Shown piece after piece: positions 34,941 through 43,663 of a stretch of DNA of 59,366 nucleotides (positions are counted from its first letter, which is position 1; every line of letters begins with the position of its first letter). The notes below the pieces were generated by a model. The model was given only the letters and a program-made list of their open reading frames with translations, searched no databases and had not been told where the DNA came from. The position numbers and the translations under genes are program-made. The stretch spans positions 952 through 60,317 of the forward strand of contig WRNV01000002.1 in the NCBI GenBank assembly GCA_009776445.1. Reading direction: 5' to 3'. The stretch comes from Oscillospiraceae bacterium (GTDB taxonomy: Bacteria; Bacillota; Clostridia; Oscillospirales; Oscillospiraceae).

Positions 34941-36654
34941 GTCAAAATCAGTCGGGTTTATTATAATTGCGGTTTGCGTGGTTATTGTCTTGATCCTTGT
35001 GGCGTCGCTTTCGTTTGTCGCCTTCTCAAGTTTTAGGACGGGTATAGACGAGTCCGTAAATACGCAAACAAGCGAATTGAGCACTCAAATTGTATATAAC
35101 TATGAAAGCACAATTAGCAGCATTATCGAAATATCAAATATTATCCAGACCGACATAGATAGGTTCGATATCTCAACGAAAGATGGTAGCGCGCTTTTTA
35201 CGGAGTACCTTAAGCAGATAGTCCATTTCAAAAGCGATATCATCAGAATTTCGGTCTATGATTATAATTCATGGTTTTGCCTTGCGTCATCAAGTGAGTT
35301 GGAAATCGGATCTTCGATATACATCGGGTATACCTCATGGTTTTTTGAAGCGATCAACGACCCTACAGTCCACGTTTTTTCTACCCCGTACCCCGAGTAT
35401 GTCAGCCAGGAATACACTGAAGAATACAAAGTGAACGTTAGTAAACGCATACAATTCCAAAATGGAGCAAGGACAGGGGTCTTGAAAATCGAAATCAGCT
35501 TCCAGAGTTTTATCGATCTAGTGGATAAATCAAACCTAGGCGAGGGTGGGCACGTCACAATAATAGATTCGAATTATGACGTAGTTTATACCTCCGAGCC
35601 TGAACCAGAATTGACTCAGGCGGGGGTCGACGTCGCGAGGGGACTTATACTCGGGTCAAAAAGCGCGGTCTTAGGAGGGTATAACATGGCCGTCAACGTG
35701 GATACGCTTTCAAATACGAAATGGCGGATCTGCGTATTTATGAATATTGACAAACTGGTAGAAATACAACAATCGTTCCTGCTCACGATGGTTATTGTCT
35801 CAAGCGTCGTGCTTGTAATCGGCGCGCTGATGTTTACAGCAGCCGCCCGAACTATAACGACGCCTATGAAACAGCTTGAGTTGGCGATGCGCAAAGTTGA
35901 AAAAGCCGATTACTTCCGGATGGAAGAAGTCAGCATTACCGCCTCAAGGGAAGTCGAAGCTCTGACGGGGCGGTTCAACCGGATGATGCGCAAGATCGGA
36001 GAACTCATGGACAATGTCATCGCTGAACAAAACGCGCAAAGGAAAAGCGAACTCAAAGCCCTCCAAAACCAGATAACACCTCATTTTCTCTACAATACTC
36101 TGGACTCGATCCTGTGGCTTATAGAAAACGAGAAAAACTACGAAGCGGGGAGAATGGTGGTAGCGCTAGCCAAGCTTTTTCGCATCGGTATCTCAAGAGA
36201 GCAAGAGGTCATACCTGTGCGCGACGAAATTGAGCATGTACGCAATTATTTACTTATCCAAAACATACGCTATACCGGTTCGTTCGAGTATAAGTTCCAT
36301 GTCAGTGAAGACGTATTGGATATTCCGACAATGAAGCTGATACTCCAACCGATCGTGGAAAACTGCATCTACCACGGCCTGAAAAATAAAATAGATAAGG
36401 GATGTATAAATATAAGCGCTTTTGCTGAGGATGGACGCCTGATTCTTCGCGTTTCCGATAACGGGTATGGAATGCGCCAGGCGACCATAGACGGGCTGTT
36501 TGAATCATTTAAAGACGGCGCTGTTAGCAATAGCGTGGGACTTAAGAATATTTATCAGCGTGTGATGATATACTATGGGGGAAATGCCGGCATGACTATC
36601 GAAAGCGAACTTGACGAGGGTACTTCCATCACGATAAAACAGCCGCTCGACTAA
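34915..36654 (+). CDS. YesM-type sensor histidine kinase
   Basis: A 579-aa membrane kinase. There is a transmembrane helix near residues 13-38, an extracellular Cache-like sensor domain, a second membrane helix (LLTMVIVSSVVLVIGALMF), HAMP, then the His_kinase domain LKALQNQITPHFLYNTLDSILWLIE with phospho-His, and an HATPase domain (VENCIYHGLKN, SDNGYGM, SVGLKNIYQRV). The ATG at 34915 overlaps the regulator gene by 26 bases; AAAGGA is 8 bases upstream and the frame upstream of it lies within the regulator. The adjacent galactose-binding-type lipoprotein may present sugar to the sensor domain. Confidence 0.9.
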   Translation: MRKIGRFFRSKSVGFIIIAVCVVIVLILVASLSFVAFSSFRTGIDESVNTQTSELSTQIVYNYESTISSIIEISNIIQTDIDRFDISTKDGSALFTEYLKQIVHFKSDIIRISVYDYNSWFCLASSSELEIGSSIYIGYTSWFFEAINDPTVHVFSTPYPEYVSQEYTEEYKVNVSKRIQFQNGARTGVLKIEISFQSFIDLVDKSNLGEGGHVTIIDSNYDVVYTSEPEPELTQAGVDVARGLILGSKSAVLGGYNMAVNVDTLSNTKWRICVFMNIDKLVEIQQSFLLTMVIVSSVVLVIGALMFTAAARTITTPMKQLELAMRKVEKADYFRMEEVSITASREVEALTGRFNRMMRKIGELMDNVIAEQNAQRKSELKALQNQITPHFLYNTLDSILWLIENEKNYEAGRMVVALAKLFRIGISREQEVIPVRDEIEHVRNYLLIQNIRYTGSFEYKFHVSEDVLDIPTMKLILQPIVENCIYHGLKNKIDKGCINISAFAEDGRLILRVSDNGYGMRQATIDGLFESFKDGAVSNSVGLKNIYQRVMIYYGGNAGMTIESELDEGTSITIKQPLD

Positions 36655-36673
36655 CCGGGGAGGTTATCAAGAA

Positions 36674-37717
36674 ATGATAAAATATGGAATATCAAAGCTG
36701 ATTTCATGTATGCTTATACTTGCGATTACATTGACGGTATCCCTTGCCGGTTGCGCGGAAGAAGGGCAAAAGATCGCGTTTTTCAAATATAAAGGCGGTG
36801 ATACGTTTATCTCTGAAATGATGGGCTACATGACGGCAAGAGTGCCGCCGGGCGTAGCGTTCGAGGTGAGAGACGCGGGAAATTCCCAATCTGTGCAGAA
36901 TCAGCAAATAGTCGAGCTGGTATCCGGAGGGTTTGATTTGTTGGTTATAAATGCTGTTGACCGTCTGGCATGCAGCTCGATCATCGAAAAATGCGCCGTC
37001 GAAAAAATCCCGATCATCTTTTTTAACAGAGAGCCCCCGGAAGACGCTCTCGTTGGCAGCGACGTGTTTTATGTTGGCGCCGATACCGATAGCATGGGGA
37101 AAAAGCAAGCCGAAATGGTCGCCGAGTTATTCGGCGGTGACTTTGTAGGTTCAAAATTTGATAAAAACGGCGACAATGTAGTTCAGACAGTCATATTGAA
37201 AGGCGAACAGGGGCATCAGGACGCCGAAAAGCGCACTGACAACTGTATCGCGCATTTAAAAAGCCTTGGGTATTCGGTTGATGTCATGGCGATCGAGGTG
37301 GCTGACTGGAACCGCCGGGACGGGTATGAAGCCATGAAGCTTCTGTTTGAGGAATATGGCGACAGCATCGAGCTGATTTTTTCAAATAATGACGATATGG
37401 CGCTAGGAGCCATTGATTATTTACTTGACGAGGGTATTTTTTCCCAGGACAAAACGGTTTATGAGCAATCTATTGTGGTTGTCGGCGTTGATGGGACCGA
37501 GGTTGGGCTTGAAGCTATAGAAAAAGGGTTGTTATATGGAACGGTAAACAACGACTATAAGAAACAATCGGACGCGATCCTGACTCTGGTAGATTACATA
37601 TTGTCCGGAGACAGCTTCAGGGACTTTCCTTATTCGATAACCCGCGGCCACTATATATATTTCGGCGGGGATATTATCACCAAAGCGAATCTGGAGGAAT
37701 ATCTAAGTATTTCGTGA
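36674..37717 (+). CDS. Sugar-binding lipoprotein (MglB-like), probably sensory
   Basis: A 347-aa type I periplasmic-binding protein. Signal peptide with lipobox SLAGC (Cys27), then IAFFKYKGGDTFISEMMGYM, LVINAVDR, IPIIFFNREPPED, FSNNDDMALGAIDYL, VVGVDGTEVGLEAI. It is a divergent paralogue of the MglB encoded 195 bases downstream. Being encoded directly after YesM/YesN (20 bases) it is more likely the ligand-presenting part of a three-component sensor than the transporter subunit; that is inference. The ribosome site is only a weak GGGGAGG at longer distance. Confidence 0.85.
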   Translation: MIKYGISKLISCMLILAITLTVSLAGCAEEGQKIAFFKYKGGDTFISEMMGYMTARVPPGVAFEVRDAGNSQSVQNQQIVELVSGGFDLLVINAVDRLACSSIIEKCAVEKIPIIFFNREPPEDALVGSDVFYVGADTDSMGKKQAEMVAELFGGDFVGSKFDKNGDNVVQTVILKGEQGHQDAEKRTDNCIAHLKSLGYSVDVMAIEVADWNRRDGYEAMKLLFEEYGDSIELIFSNNDDMALGAIDYLLDEGIFSQDKTVYEQSIVVVGVDGTEVGLEAIEKGLLYGTVNNDYKKQSDAILTLVDYILSGDSFRDFPYSITRGHYIYFGGDIITKANLEEYLSIS

Positions 37718-37791
37718 AAATTTTGTCTCCTGCATACCCACTGAAACAGTAGCTCGTGAAGAAAATTGGGGTTTTTAAGTTTAATATTACA

Positions 37792-37820
37792 TTTCTTTTT
37801 TAAAATGTTGCGTGTATACT
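37792..37820 (+). promoter_or_regulatory. Possible mglB promoter
   Basis: TTTCTT (37792-37797) and TATACT (37815-37820) with a 17-base spacer and TG before the -10. The region 37718-37911 between the sensor genes and mglB otherwise has no gene; a GC-rich GCGCC/GGCGC pair (about 37840-37875) follows the promoter. Confidence 0.3.
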
Positions 37821-37911
37821 TGCAGCAAACGGTTGTGTCGCGCCGTAACAGGAGCGCTTTTATAAGTGTGGCGCGTATCGTTGCCGTAAAAAAAAACAGG
37901 AGGAATAAAAA

Positions 37912-38877
37912 ATGAAGAAAAAAATCATCGCGCTGGCGCTGGCGTTCGTACTGGCTGCCGCAATGCTATCTGGCTGCGGCGGCGGAGGCGCCAAGACCTA
38001 CAAAGTAGGCGTATCCATCTACAAGTTTGACGACAATTTCATGACTCTGTACCGCAACGAACTCGAAAGCTACTTCAAATCAAAAGAAACCGATTCCGTG
38101 AAGTATGATGTGACCATCACCGATGGCAAAGGCGATATGGTCGAGCAGACCAACCAGGTCGACGACTTTATCGCGAGTAAGGTCGATGTAATGATCATCA
38201 ACCTTGTGCAATCCTCGTCAGCCGACACCATCACCCAGAAAGTCAAAGCCGCCAACATTCCCTGCGTATACATCAACCGCGAGCCAAGCGAAGACGACAT
38301 GAAAGCCTGGGAAAAGATTTGCTACGTTGGCGCAGACGCGCGTCAGTCCGGGACATATCAGGGTGAGATCATCCGCGACCTGCCAGACAATGGCGACGTG
38401 GACGGCGATGGCGTCGTCCGTTACGTCATGATCGTGGGCGACCCCGAGAACGTTGACGCGCAGTACCGTACAGAGTTCTCTATCAAGGCTCTGACTGATG
38501 CTGGAATAGCGGTCGATAATCTGTTTGAGCAACGTGGTGACTGGGATCAGGCGAAAGGTCAAGAACTCGCCGCCAACGCGCTGGCTCAGTTCGGAGCTTC
38601 AATTGACGTCATATTCTGCAACAACGACGGCATGGCGATGGGCGCTATCCAGTCTATCAAAGCCGCCGGGCGCACGGTTGGGCAAGACATCTATCTGGTA
38701 GGCGTAGACGCGATCCCCGAAGCTGTCGACGCGATTAAAGCGGGCGACATGACCGGTACCGTCCTCAACGACCATGTTGGACAGTCCCACACTGCCGTAG
38801 ACGCGGCCATAAAGTATATAAATGGACAGAGCGTGGACACATACCTCTGGGTCAACTATCAGAAAGTTGATAAGTAA
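37912..38877 (+). CDS. mglB: Galactose/methylgalactoside-binding lipoprotein
   Basis: A 321-aa sugar-binding protein. Signal peptide with lipobox MLSGC (Cys22) and Gly-rich linker, then KVGVSIYKFDDNFMTLYRNELESYF, MIINLVQSSSADTI, IPCVYINREPSED, EQRGDWDQAKGQELA, FCNNDGMAMGAIQSIKAAG, LVGVDAIPEAVDAIKAG. This follows MglB, including the calcium-site-like DGDGVV region. Strong AGGAGGA ribosome site. It is the first gene of the mgl operon and is separated from mglA by a strong hairpin. Confidence 0.92.
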   Translation: MKKKIIALALAFVLAAAMLSGCGGGGAKTYKVGVSIYKFDDNFMTLYRNELESYFKSKETDSVKYDVTITDGKGDMVEQTNQVDDFIASKVDVMIINLVQSSSADTITQKVKAANIPCVYINREPSEDDMKAWEKICYVGADARQSGTYQGEIIRDLPDNGDVDGDGVVRYVMIVGDPENVDAQYRTEFSIKALTDAGIAVDNLFEQRGDWDQAKGQELAANALAQFGASIDVIFCNNDGMAMGAIQSIKAAGRTVGQDIYLVGVDAIPEAVDAIKAGDMTGTVLNDHVGQSHTAVDAAIKYINGQSVDTYLWVNYQKVDK

Positions 38878-38919
38878 GCCACTGAAGGCAGCTAACGCTG
38901 GAAATTGCTGAAACTGCCG

Positions 38920-38953
38920 GGAAGCTACGCGCGCTGACGCGCGCGTGGCTTCC
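38920..38953 (+). promoter_or_regulatory. Intercistronic hairpin between mglB and mglA
   Basis: Arms 38920-38934 and 38939-38953 pair over 15 bases with one T-G wobble and a 4-base loop. No T-run follows. It probably protects the mglB mRNA end or attenuates read-through, giving more binding protein than ATPase, as known for other sugar ABC operons. Confidence 0.6.
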
Positions 38954-38982
38954 TGGGTATCTGGGTGTTCAAGGAGGCGGAG

Positions 38983-40503
38983 ATGGCGGAATATATATTA
39001 GAAATGAGGGGCGTATGCAAATCATTTCCCGGTGTGAAAGCGCTTGACGGAGTATCGCTTTTAGTTCGCAAAGGTAGTGTCCACGCGTTGATGGGGGAAA
39101 ACGGCGCGGGTAAGTCGACGCTGATGAAATGCCTTTTCGGTTTATACTCTATGGATGAAGGGGAGATCCAATACGATGGGCAGACTGTCAGGATATCCAG
39201 CCCCTTTGACGCTCTGCGCAGAGGGATTTCGATGGTGCATCAGGAACTACAGCCTATCCCCGAGCGTTCGATCGCCGAGAACATTTTCTGCGGGCGGTAT
39301 CCAACGACGCTGCCCGGGATAATCGATCACGCGAAAATGAACGCTGAAACAGCCGAGGTTTTAAAAAAAGTTGGTTTGGATTACGATCCCGAACTCAAAC
39401 TGGGGGCGCTCTCTGTGTCGCAGATCCAACTTGTGGAGATCGCACGCGCCGTTTCGATCAACGCGCGGGTCGTGATAATGGATGAGCCTACGTCGTCCCT
39501 GACAGGTGGGGAAGTTGCAAAACTGTTTTCTATAATAAACGCCCTGCGGGATGCAGGCGTCGCGATTATCTACATATCTCATAAGATGGACGAGATACTG
39601 CGCATCTCCGACGAAGTGACCATACTGCGCGACGGGAAGCTTATAGGCACTTGGATAGCGGGTGAGCTCACGACAGATCTCATCATTACCCGAATGGTTG
39701 GGCGGCAGATATCAAACTTGTTTCCGCCTAAGGAAAATCAACCTGGTGAAACGATTCTGGAGGTCAAGGACTTCACTTCTATAAACCCCAGATCTTTCAG
39801 GGACGTCAGTTTTAGCCTCCGAAAGGGGGAGATATTGGGCGTTGCAGGACTGGTGGGGGCGCAGCGCACGGAACTTATGGAAGGGCTTTTCGGTTTGCGA
39901 GCCACTGTTTCCGGTAGGATAATTTACAATGATGAAAAATTCAGATGTTCGCGCCCAAAAGACGCGATGGATCATGGGCTTGCCATGCTTACTGAGGATC
40001 GTAGGCAGACAGGAATTTTTGGAGTGCTGTCTGTGTCTGACAATATCTCGATGGCATCAATAAAAAAGTATCTAAAGTATTTGGTAGTGCTGGACAAAAA
40101 GCGGATAAACACGCTCGTAGAAGACAATATCAAGAAACTCAGCATCAAAACACCAAGCATCAAGACCCTCATCATGTCACTTTCGGGAGGAAATCAGCAA
40201 AAGGTCATAGTGAGCCGGTGGTTGGCGAACGATCCCGATGTTTTTATAATGGACGAACCGACCCGAGGCATCGACGTTGGCGCGAAATACGAAATATATT
40301 GCATTATTGGGGATTTAGCGAAGCAAGGCAAGAGCATCATTATGATCAGTTCGGAGATGGACGAACTTATCGGCGTGGCGGATCGAATAATGGTCATGTG
40401 CGACGGAAGGGTGACCGGATTTGTGGATGGCGAGGATATGAACGAAGAGACGATCATGGAACTTGCCACACGTTATGAAAAGGTGGATGAAAAAAATGCT
40501 TAA
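38983..40503 (+). CDS. mglA: Galactose ABC transporter ATPase
   Basis: A 506-aa tandem ATPase of the sugar (CUT2) type. The first domain has Walker A GENGAGKST, signature LSVSQIQLVEIARA and VVIMDEPTSSL. The second has the degenerate Walker A GLVGAQRTE typical of this family, then SLSGGNQQKVIVSRWL and MDEPTRGIDVGAK. It energises galactose import. ATG at 38983 follows AAGGAGG; an in-frame GTG at 38965 precedes that site. The end overlaps mglC by 8 bases. Confidence 0.93.
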   Translation: MAEYILEMRGVCKSFPGVKALDGVSLLVRKGSVHALMGENGAGKSTLMKCLFGLYSMDEGEIQYDGQTVRISSPFDALRRGISMVHQELQPIPERSIAENIFCGRYPTTLPGIIDHAKMNAETAEVLKKVGLDYDPELKLGALSVSQIQLVEIARAVSINARVVIMDEPTSSLTGGEVAKLFSIINALRDAGVAIIYISHKMDEILRISDEVTILRDGKLIGTWIAGELTTDLIITRMVGRQISNLFPPKENQPGETILEVKDFTSINPRSFRDVSFSLRKGEILGVAGLVGAQRTELMEGLFGLRATVSGRIIYNDEKFRCSRPKDAMDHGLAMLTEDRRQTGIFGVLSVSDNISMASIKKYLKYLVVLDKKRINTLVEDNIKKLSIKTPSIKTLIMSLSGGNQQKVIVSRWLANDPDVFIMDEPTRGIDVGAKYEIYCIIGDLAKQGKSIIMISSEMDELIGVADRIMVMCDGRVTGFVDGEDMNEETIMELATRYEKVDEKNA

Positions 40504-41503
40504 TTCTAAAGCTAACGACAGGAAATCTATTACCACTTTCCTGCTCAATAACGCTATAGTAATTCTATTGGTGGTAATTTCTGTCGCTGTTGGCATCCTC
40601 CGCCCCACATTTATTTCCTTACAAAATTTAATAAACCTGATTAACAACACGACAGGGCGGTTCATTGTCGCGCTGGGCGTGTCGGGGTGCCTGATAGCCA
40701 AGGGTACAGACCTATCCGCCGGACGCGCGGTCGGGCTTGCGGGATGTATAGCGGCGACGTTTTTGCAGCGGGCGAACTTTGCAAGCAAAGTATATCCCAA
40801 TATTGGCAACCTGAACATGTTGTTGGTATTACTTGGGGTCGTGGCTATCGCCGCGTTTTTCGGCGTTATAAACGGCAGTGTTATTTCCTTTCTCAAGGTA
40901 CCTCCGTTTATCGCTACGCTGGGCATGCAAACGATAATATACGGTATATGCCTTGTGTTCACGGGTGCACAGCCGATCGGTGGGCTGCGCGAGGATTATA
41001 CCAATATATCTAGCGGTTTCTTATTAGGTATAAGGGCATTGCCATATATGGGGTTTATCGCGCTTGCCTGCGGTATTATTATATGGTTTGTCTACAATAA
41101 GACCGCGCATGGGAAATACATGTACGCCATAGGCGGCAACGAGCTTGCGGCTGAAGGCAACGGCATAAATACCAGAAAGACGAAGATCATTATCTACGCG
41201 GCAGCCGGGGCGCTATACGGCGTGGCTGGATTCCTCTACGGGGCGAAGGCGGGCGGAACTTCAGTAAACCTGGGCATGGGCTATGAGCTCGAGGCGATTG
41301 CCGGATGCACCATAGGCGGCGTGTCCACGAACGGTGGTGTTGGTCGCGTTTCTGGAATACTTGTCGGCGTACTCGTCTTCGAGCTTCTCAAGATCGCAAT
41401 GAATTTCATAGGCGTCCAGGCGTCTTATACATACATTGTTCAAGGCCTGGTCATTGTCCTTGCGGTCGCTGTCGACATGCGTAAATACGCGGGCAGGAAA
41501 TAA
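40496..41503 (+). CDS. mglC: Galactose ABC transporter permease
   Basis: About 335 aa, with many hydrophobic segments and the CUT2 permease signatures GVSGCLIAKGTDLSAGRAVGLAGC, VPPFIATLGMQTIIYGI, AIGGNELAAEGNGINTRK and GYELEAIAGCTIGGVSTNGGVGRV. ATG 40496 is preferred (AGGTGG 9 bases upstream); earlier in-frame ATGs overlap mglA more deeply. It works with MglA and MglB. Confidence 0.92.
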   Translation: MLNSKANDRKSITTFLLNNAIVILLVVISVAVGILRPTFISLQNLINLINNTTGRFIVALGVSGCLIAKGTDLSAGRAVGLAGCIAATFLQRANFASKVYPNIGNLNMLLVLLGVVAIAAFFGVINGSVISFLKVPPFIATLGMQTIIYGICLVFTGAQPIGGLREDYTNISSGFLLGIRALPYMGFIALACGIIIWFVYNKTAHGKYMYAIGGNELAAEGNGINTRKTKIIIYAAAGALYGVAGFLYGAKAGGTSVNLGMGYELEAIAGCTIGGVSTNGGVGRVSGILVGVLVFELLKIAMNFIGVQASYTYIVQGLVIVLAVAVDMRKYAGRK

Positions 41504-41506
41504 GGC

Positions 41507-41722
41507 ATGGACGAAGACAGGGAACCTGCCGATCCTACCGATGAGCAAGAGGGGCAAGAGAAAAAAACGGAAAAGCAGAAGGCTGATATAGGATACAAGG
41601 AAAGTTTCTATGACAAAATTCCTTTGACGAAAAAACAGCTGAATGTTATTATCATCATCCTGATAATTGCTGTTATAGTATTTTTTGTTTTGGGCGCGCT
41701 AATAGGAAACGGCGTTATATAA
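41507..41722 (+). CDS. Small membrane-anchored protein of the mgl operon
   Basis: A 71-aa protein. The first 45 residues are highly charged (Glu/Asp/Lys/Gln). The C-terminal part LNVIIIILIIAVIVFFVLGALIG is one membrane helix. It starts 3 bases after mglC and ends 21 bases before galK, so it is part of the operon. I do not recognise the family; a small regulatory or stabilising subunit of the transporter is possible. Confidence 0.75.
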   Translation: MDEDREPADPTDEQEGQEKKTEKQKADIGYKESFYDKIPLTKKQLNVIIIILIIAVIVFFVLGALIGNGVI

Positions 41723-41743
41723 GTAAGGGGCTGTATTGGCGCA

Positions 41744-42874
41744 ATGGGTTCAGATAACCGTGTACGCCGCTTTTCGGCGCCAGGCCGCGTAGAGATCGGC
41801 GGAAATCATACTGATCACCAGCATGGGAGAGTGCTGGCTGCCGCAGTGGGGCTGGAGATAACAGCTACCGCTATAGCTAACGGCCTCGATACAGTGAAGA
41901 CAAGCGGACAATTCCCTTGTCTCATAGATATAGGGCAGGTTGATCCCCAACCTGCGCCAGAGGAAAAAGGGACTTCAGCCGCGCTTATCCGAGGGGTAGC
42001 GGCGTGGTTTGCGAAAAACGGATACGCGACAGGCGGATTTGACGCGGATATTTCGTCAACCATACCGGTTGGGTCGGGGCTGTCCAGCTCCGCCGCGTTC
42101 GAAGTGCTTATCGGAAATATCTTTAAAGGACTGTTCGGCGCGGATATTTCGCCTATCGAGCTTGCTCTTGCTGGGCAATTTGCCGAAAACGTATACTTCG
42201 GCAAGCCCTGTGGATTGATGGATCAAGCCGCATCCAGTTTTGGCGGCCTTAATGTCATTGACTTCAGCGATCCGGGGAATATCACAGTGACGCCTGTAGT
42301 CGCTGAGATACCCGGCTATTTGATGTGCGTCGTCGATACGGGCGGCTCGCACGCCGACTTGACGCCAGACTATGCAGCTATCCCTAATGAGATGAAGGCG
42401 GTAGCGAGGTACTTTGGGAAAGAGTACTTAAGCGAGGTTGCGGCGGACGAGTTCTTCCAAGCTATTGGCGCTCTGCGCAGCCTAGGCGACCGCGCGGTTT
42501 TGCGCGCTATCCACTTTTATAAGGAAAATGACGTCGTGTTAAAACAGGCGGACGCGCTGGAACGCGGCGACTTAGATACGTTTTTCGGACTCGTTACGGA
42601 GTCGGGGCGCTCATCGCTGGCGTATCTGCAAAATGTGTTCAGCCCGACGTCGCTGCAAGAGCAAGGGGTGACGCTGGCGCTTGCGTTGTCTGAAAAGCTT
42701 CTTGCGGGGAAGGGCGCCTGGCGCGTCCACGGCGGCGGGTTTGCCGGCACCATCCTTGCGTTTGTGCCAGATGAGCAAAGGGGAGAATATGACCGCCAAA
42801 TGCGCGACGTATTCGGAGAGGGCTGCTGCCATTTCCTACGCATACGCAAAGAAGGCGGAATGGAAACGCTGTAA
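41744..42874 (+). CDS. galK: Galactokinase
   Basis: A 376-aa GHMP kinase. The galactokinase signature appears as APGRVEIGGNHTDHQHGR, a variant with Asn for the usual Glu, followed by the phosphate loop IPVGSGLSSSAAFEV, FGKPCGLMDQAASSFGG with the catalytic Asp, and the C-terminal RVHGGGFAGTILAF. It phosphorylates galactose at C1 in the cytoplasm and completes the mgl import operon. GalT and GalE are not in the window. A related sugar such as arabinose is a less likely substrate. Confidence 0.88.
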   Translation: MGSDNRVRRFSAPGRVEIGGNHTDHQHGRVLAAAVGLEITATAIANGLDTVKTSGQFPCLIDIGQVDPQPAPEEKGTSAALIRGVAAWFAKNGYATGGFDADISSTIPVGSGLSSSAAFEVLIGNIFKGLFGADISPIELALAGQFAENVYFGKPCGLMDQAASSFGGLNVIDFSDPGNITVTPVVAEIPGYLMCVVDTGGSHADLTPDYAAIPNEMKAVARYFGKEYLSEVAADEFFQAIGALRSLGDRAVLRAIHFYKENDVVLKQADALERGDLDTFFGLVTESGRSSLAYLQNVFSPTSLQEQGVTLALALSEKLLAGKGAWRVHGGGFAGTILAFVPDEQRGEYDRQMRDVFGEGCCHFLRIRKEGGMETL

Positions 42875-43218
42875 TGGGATGAGCTTCCAACACAAACAAA
42901 AATTATATTAAAACTATCGTTATTGTCACGCTTTCAAACAATTTCTAAAACTATCATTATTTTCTGAACTACATGTGATATTGTCTCACTAAACAGCACG
43001 ATTTGTTACAGTTCAGACGGCATCAAAAACACAGGTTGGTTACAGCCAAAGCACTAGCACATTGGTGAAAACTTGTAATATTTGCCAAAACTTGTGTGCG
43101 GAGCCTGTAACCATTGTGAGTTTTTAGATACCTGTTAGAGTTGATGTATATGATATTTTAGAAATATCGAATCCATCAGCTATGTACGACAATATACAGA
43201 AAGAAGGGATAGTGATTT

Positions 43219-43311
43219 ATGACGCAGCAGGATAGGGAGCGCTTCAAGAAGATGTATGTGTTTGCCAAGCAATACTGGGTCAACACTAACTATTGGTGCT
43301 ACTTCCTATAA
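43219..43311 (+). CDS. Possible 30-aa aromatic-rich peptide
   Basis: The frame reads MTQQDRERFKKMYVFAKQYW and ends in an aromatic-rich tail NTNYWCYFL. AAGGG lies 10 bases before the ATG. The stop codon falls inside a perfect 8-bp hairpin (43305-43312 with 43318-43325), followed shortly by a T-rich stretch. It resembles no peptide I know; it could be a signalling or leader peptide, or chance. Confidence 0.3.
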   Translation: MTQQDRERFKKMYVFAKQYWVNTNYWCYFL

Positions 43312-43340
43312 AAAAAGTTTATAGGCAAAGTGTTTTTATT
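43305..43340 (+). terminator. Weak AU-rich terminator-like hairpin
   Basis: CCTATAAA pairs with TTTATAGG across a 5-base loop; a T-rich run follows after about 8 bases. It would end a transcript of the small peptide frame. Confidence 0.3.
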
Positions 43341-43479
43341 ATTTTCTGTTGAAGACCGCAGCCATATTACTGGGTAAATATTCACAGGTACGCGCTTGGT
43401 GTTAAGTGGTGTAGCAGATAATATATAATCTTTTGATAATGGATATTACCAGTAACGGTACAATGACCTGCCGCGTTTT

Positions 43480-43516
43480 CCGGCACTCTATATACACCCT
43501 CCGGCACTCTATATAC
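43480..43516 (+). repeat. Two 16-bp direct repeats upstream of a promoter
   Basis: CCGGCACTCTATATAC occurs at 43480-43495 and again at 43501-43516. The 21-bp period equals two helical turns. The second copy abuts the -35 at 43517, the usual place for an activator site. Confidence 0.75.
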
Positions 43517-43545
43517 TTGACCGAAAAGCGGTTTTGGTCTATTAT
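43517..43545 (+). promoter_or_regulatory. Promoter of the CotH-like surface-protein gene
   Basis: TTGACC (43517-43522) and TATTAT (43540-43545) have a 17-base spacer, 119 bases before the GTG start at 43664. Directly preceded by the two 16-bp repeats. Confidence 0.55.
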
Positions 43546-43663
43546 ATAGATAGCTTGATTTGCTTATTTTAAAATGCCTTGGTACATGGAAAGATGAATA
43601 TGAGGGCAATTTATGTAAACTGGGCAAGCAATACAATACGATACAATACAAGGGGTGTAATCA

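Larger units (their letters stand above)
42875..43663. other. Long AT-rich intergenic region before the CotH-like gene
   Basis: It holds a possible 30-codon gene (43219-43311) with an AU-rich hairpin, two 16-bp direct repeats, and a good promoter for the downstream surface-protein gene. An inverted pair GGTTACAG/CTGTAACC lies about 60 bases apart near 43036-43114. Nothing else was recognised. Confidence 0.6.
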
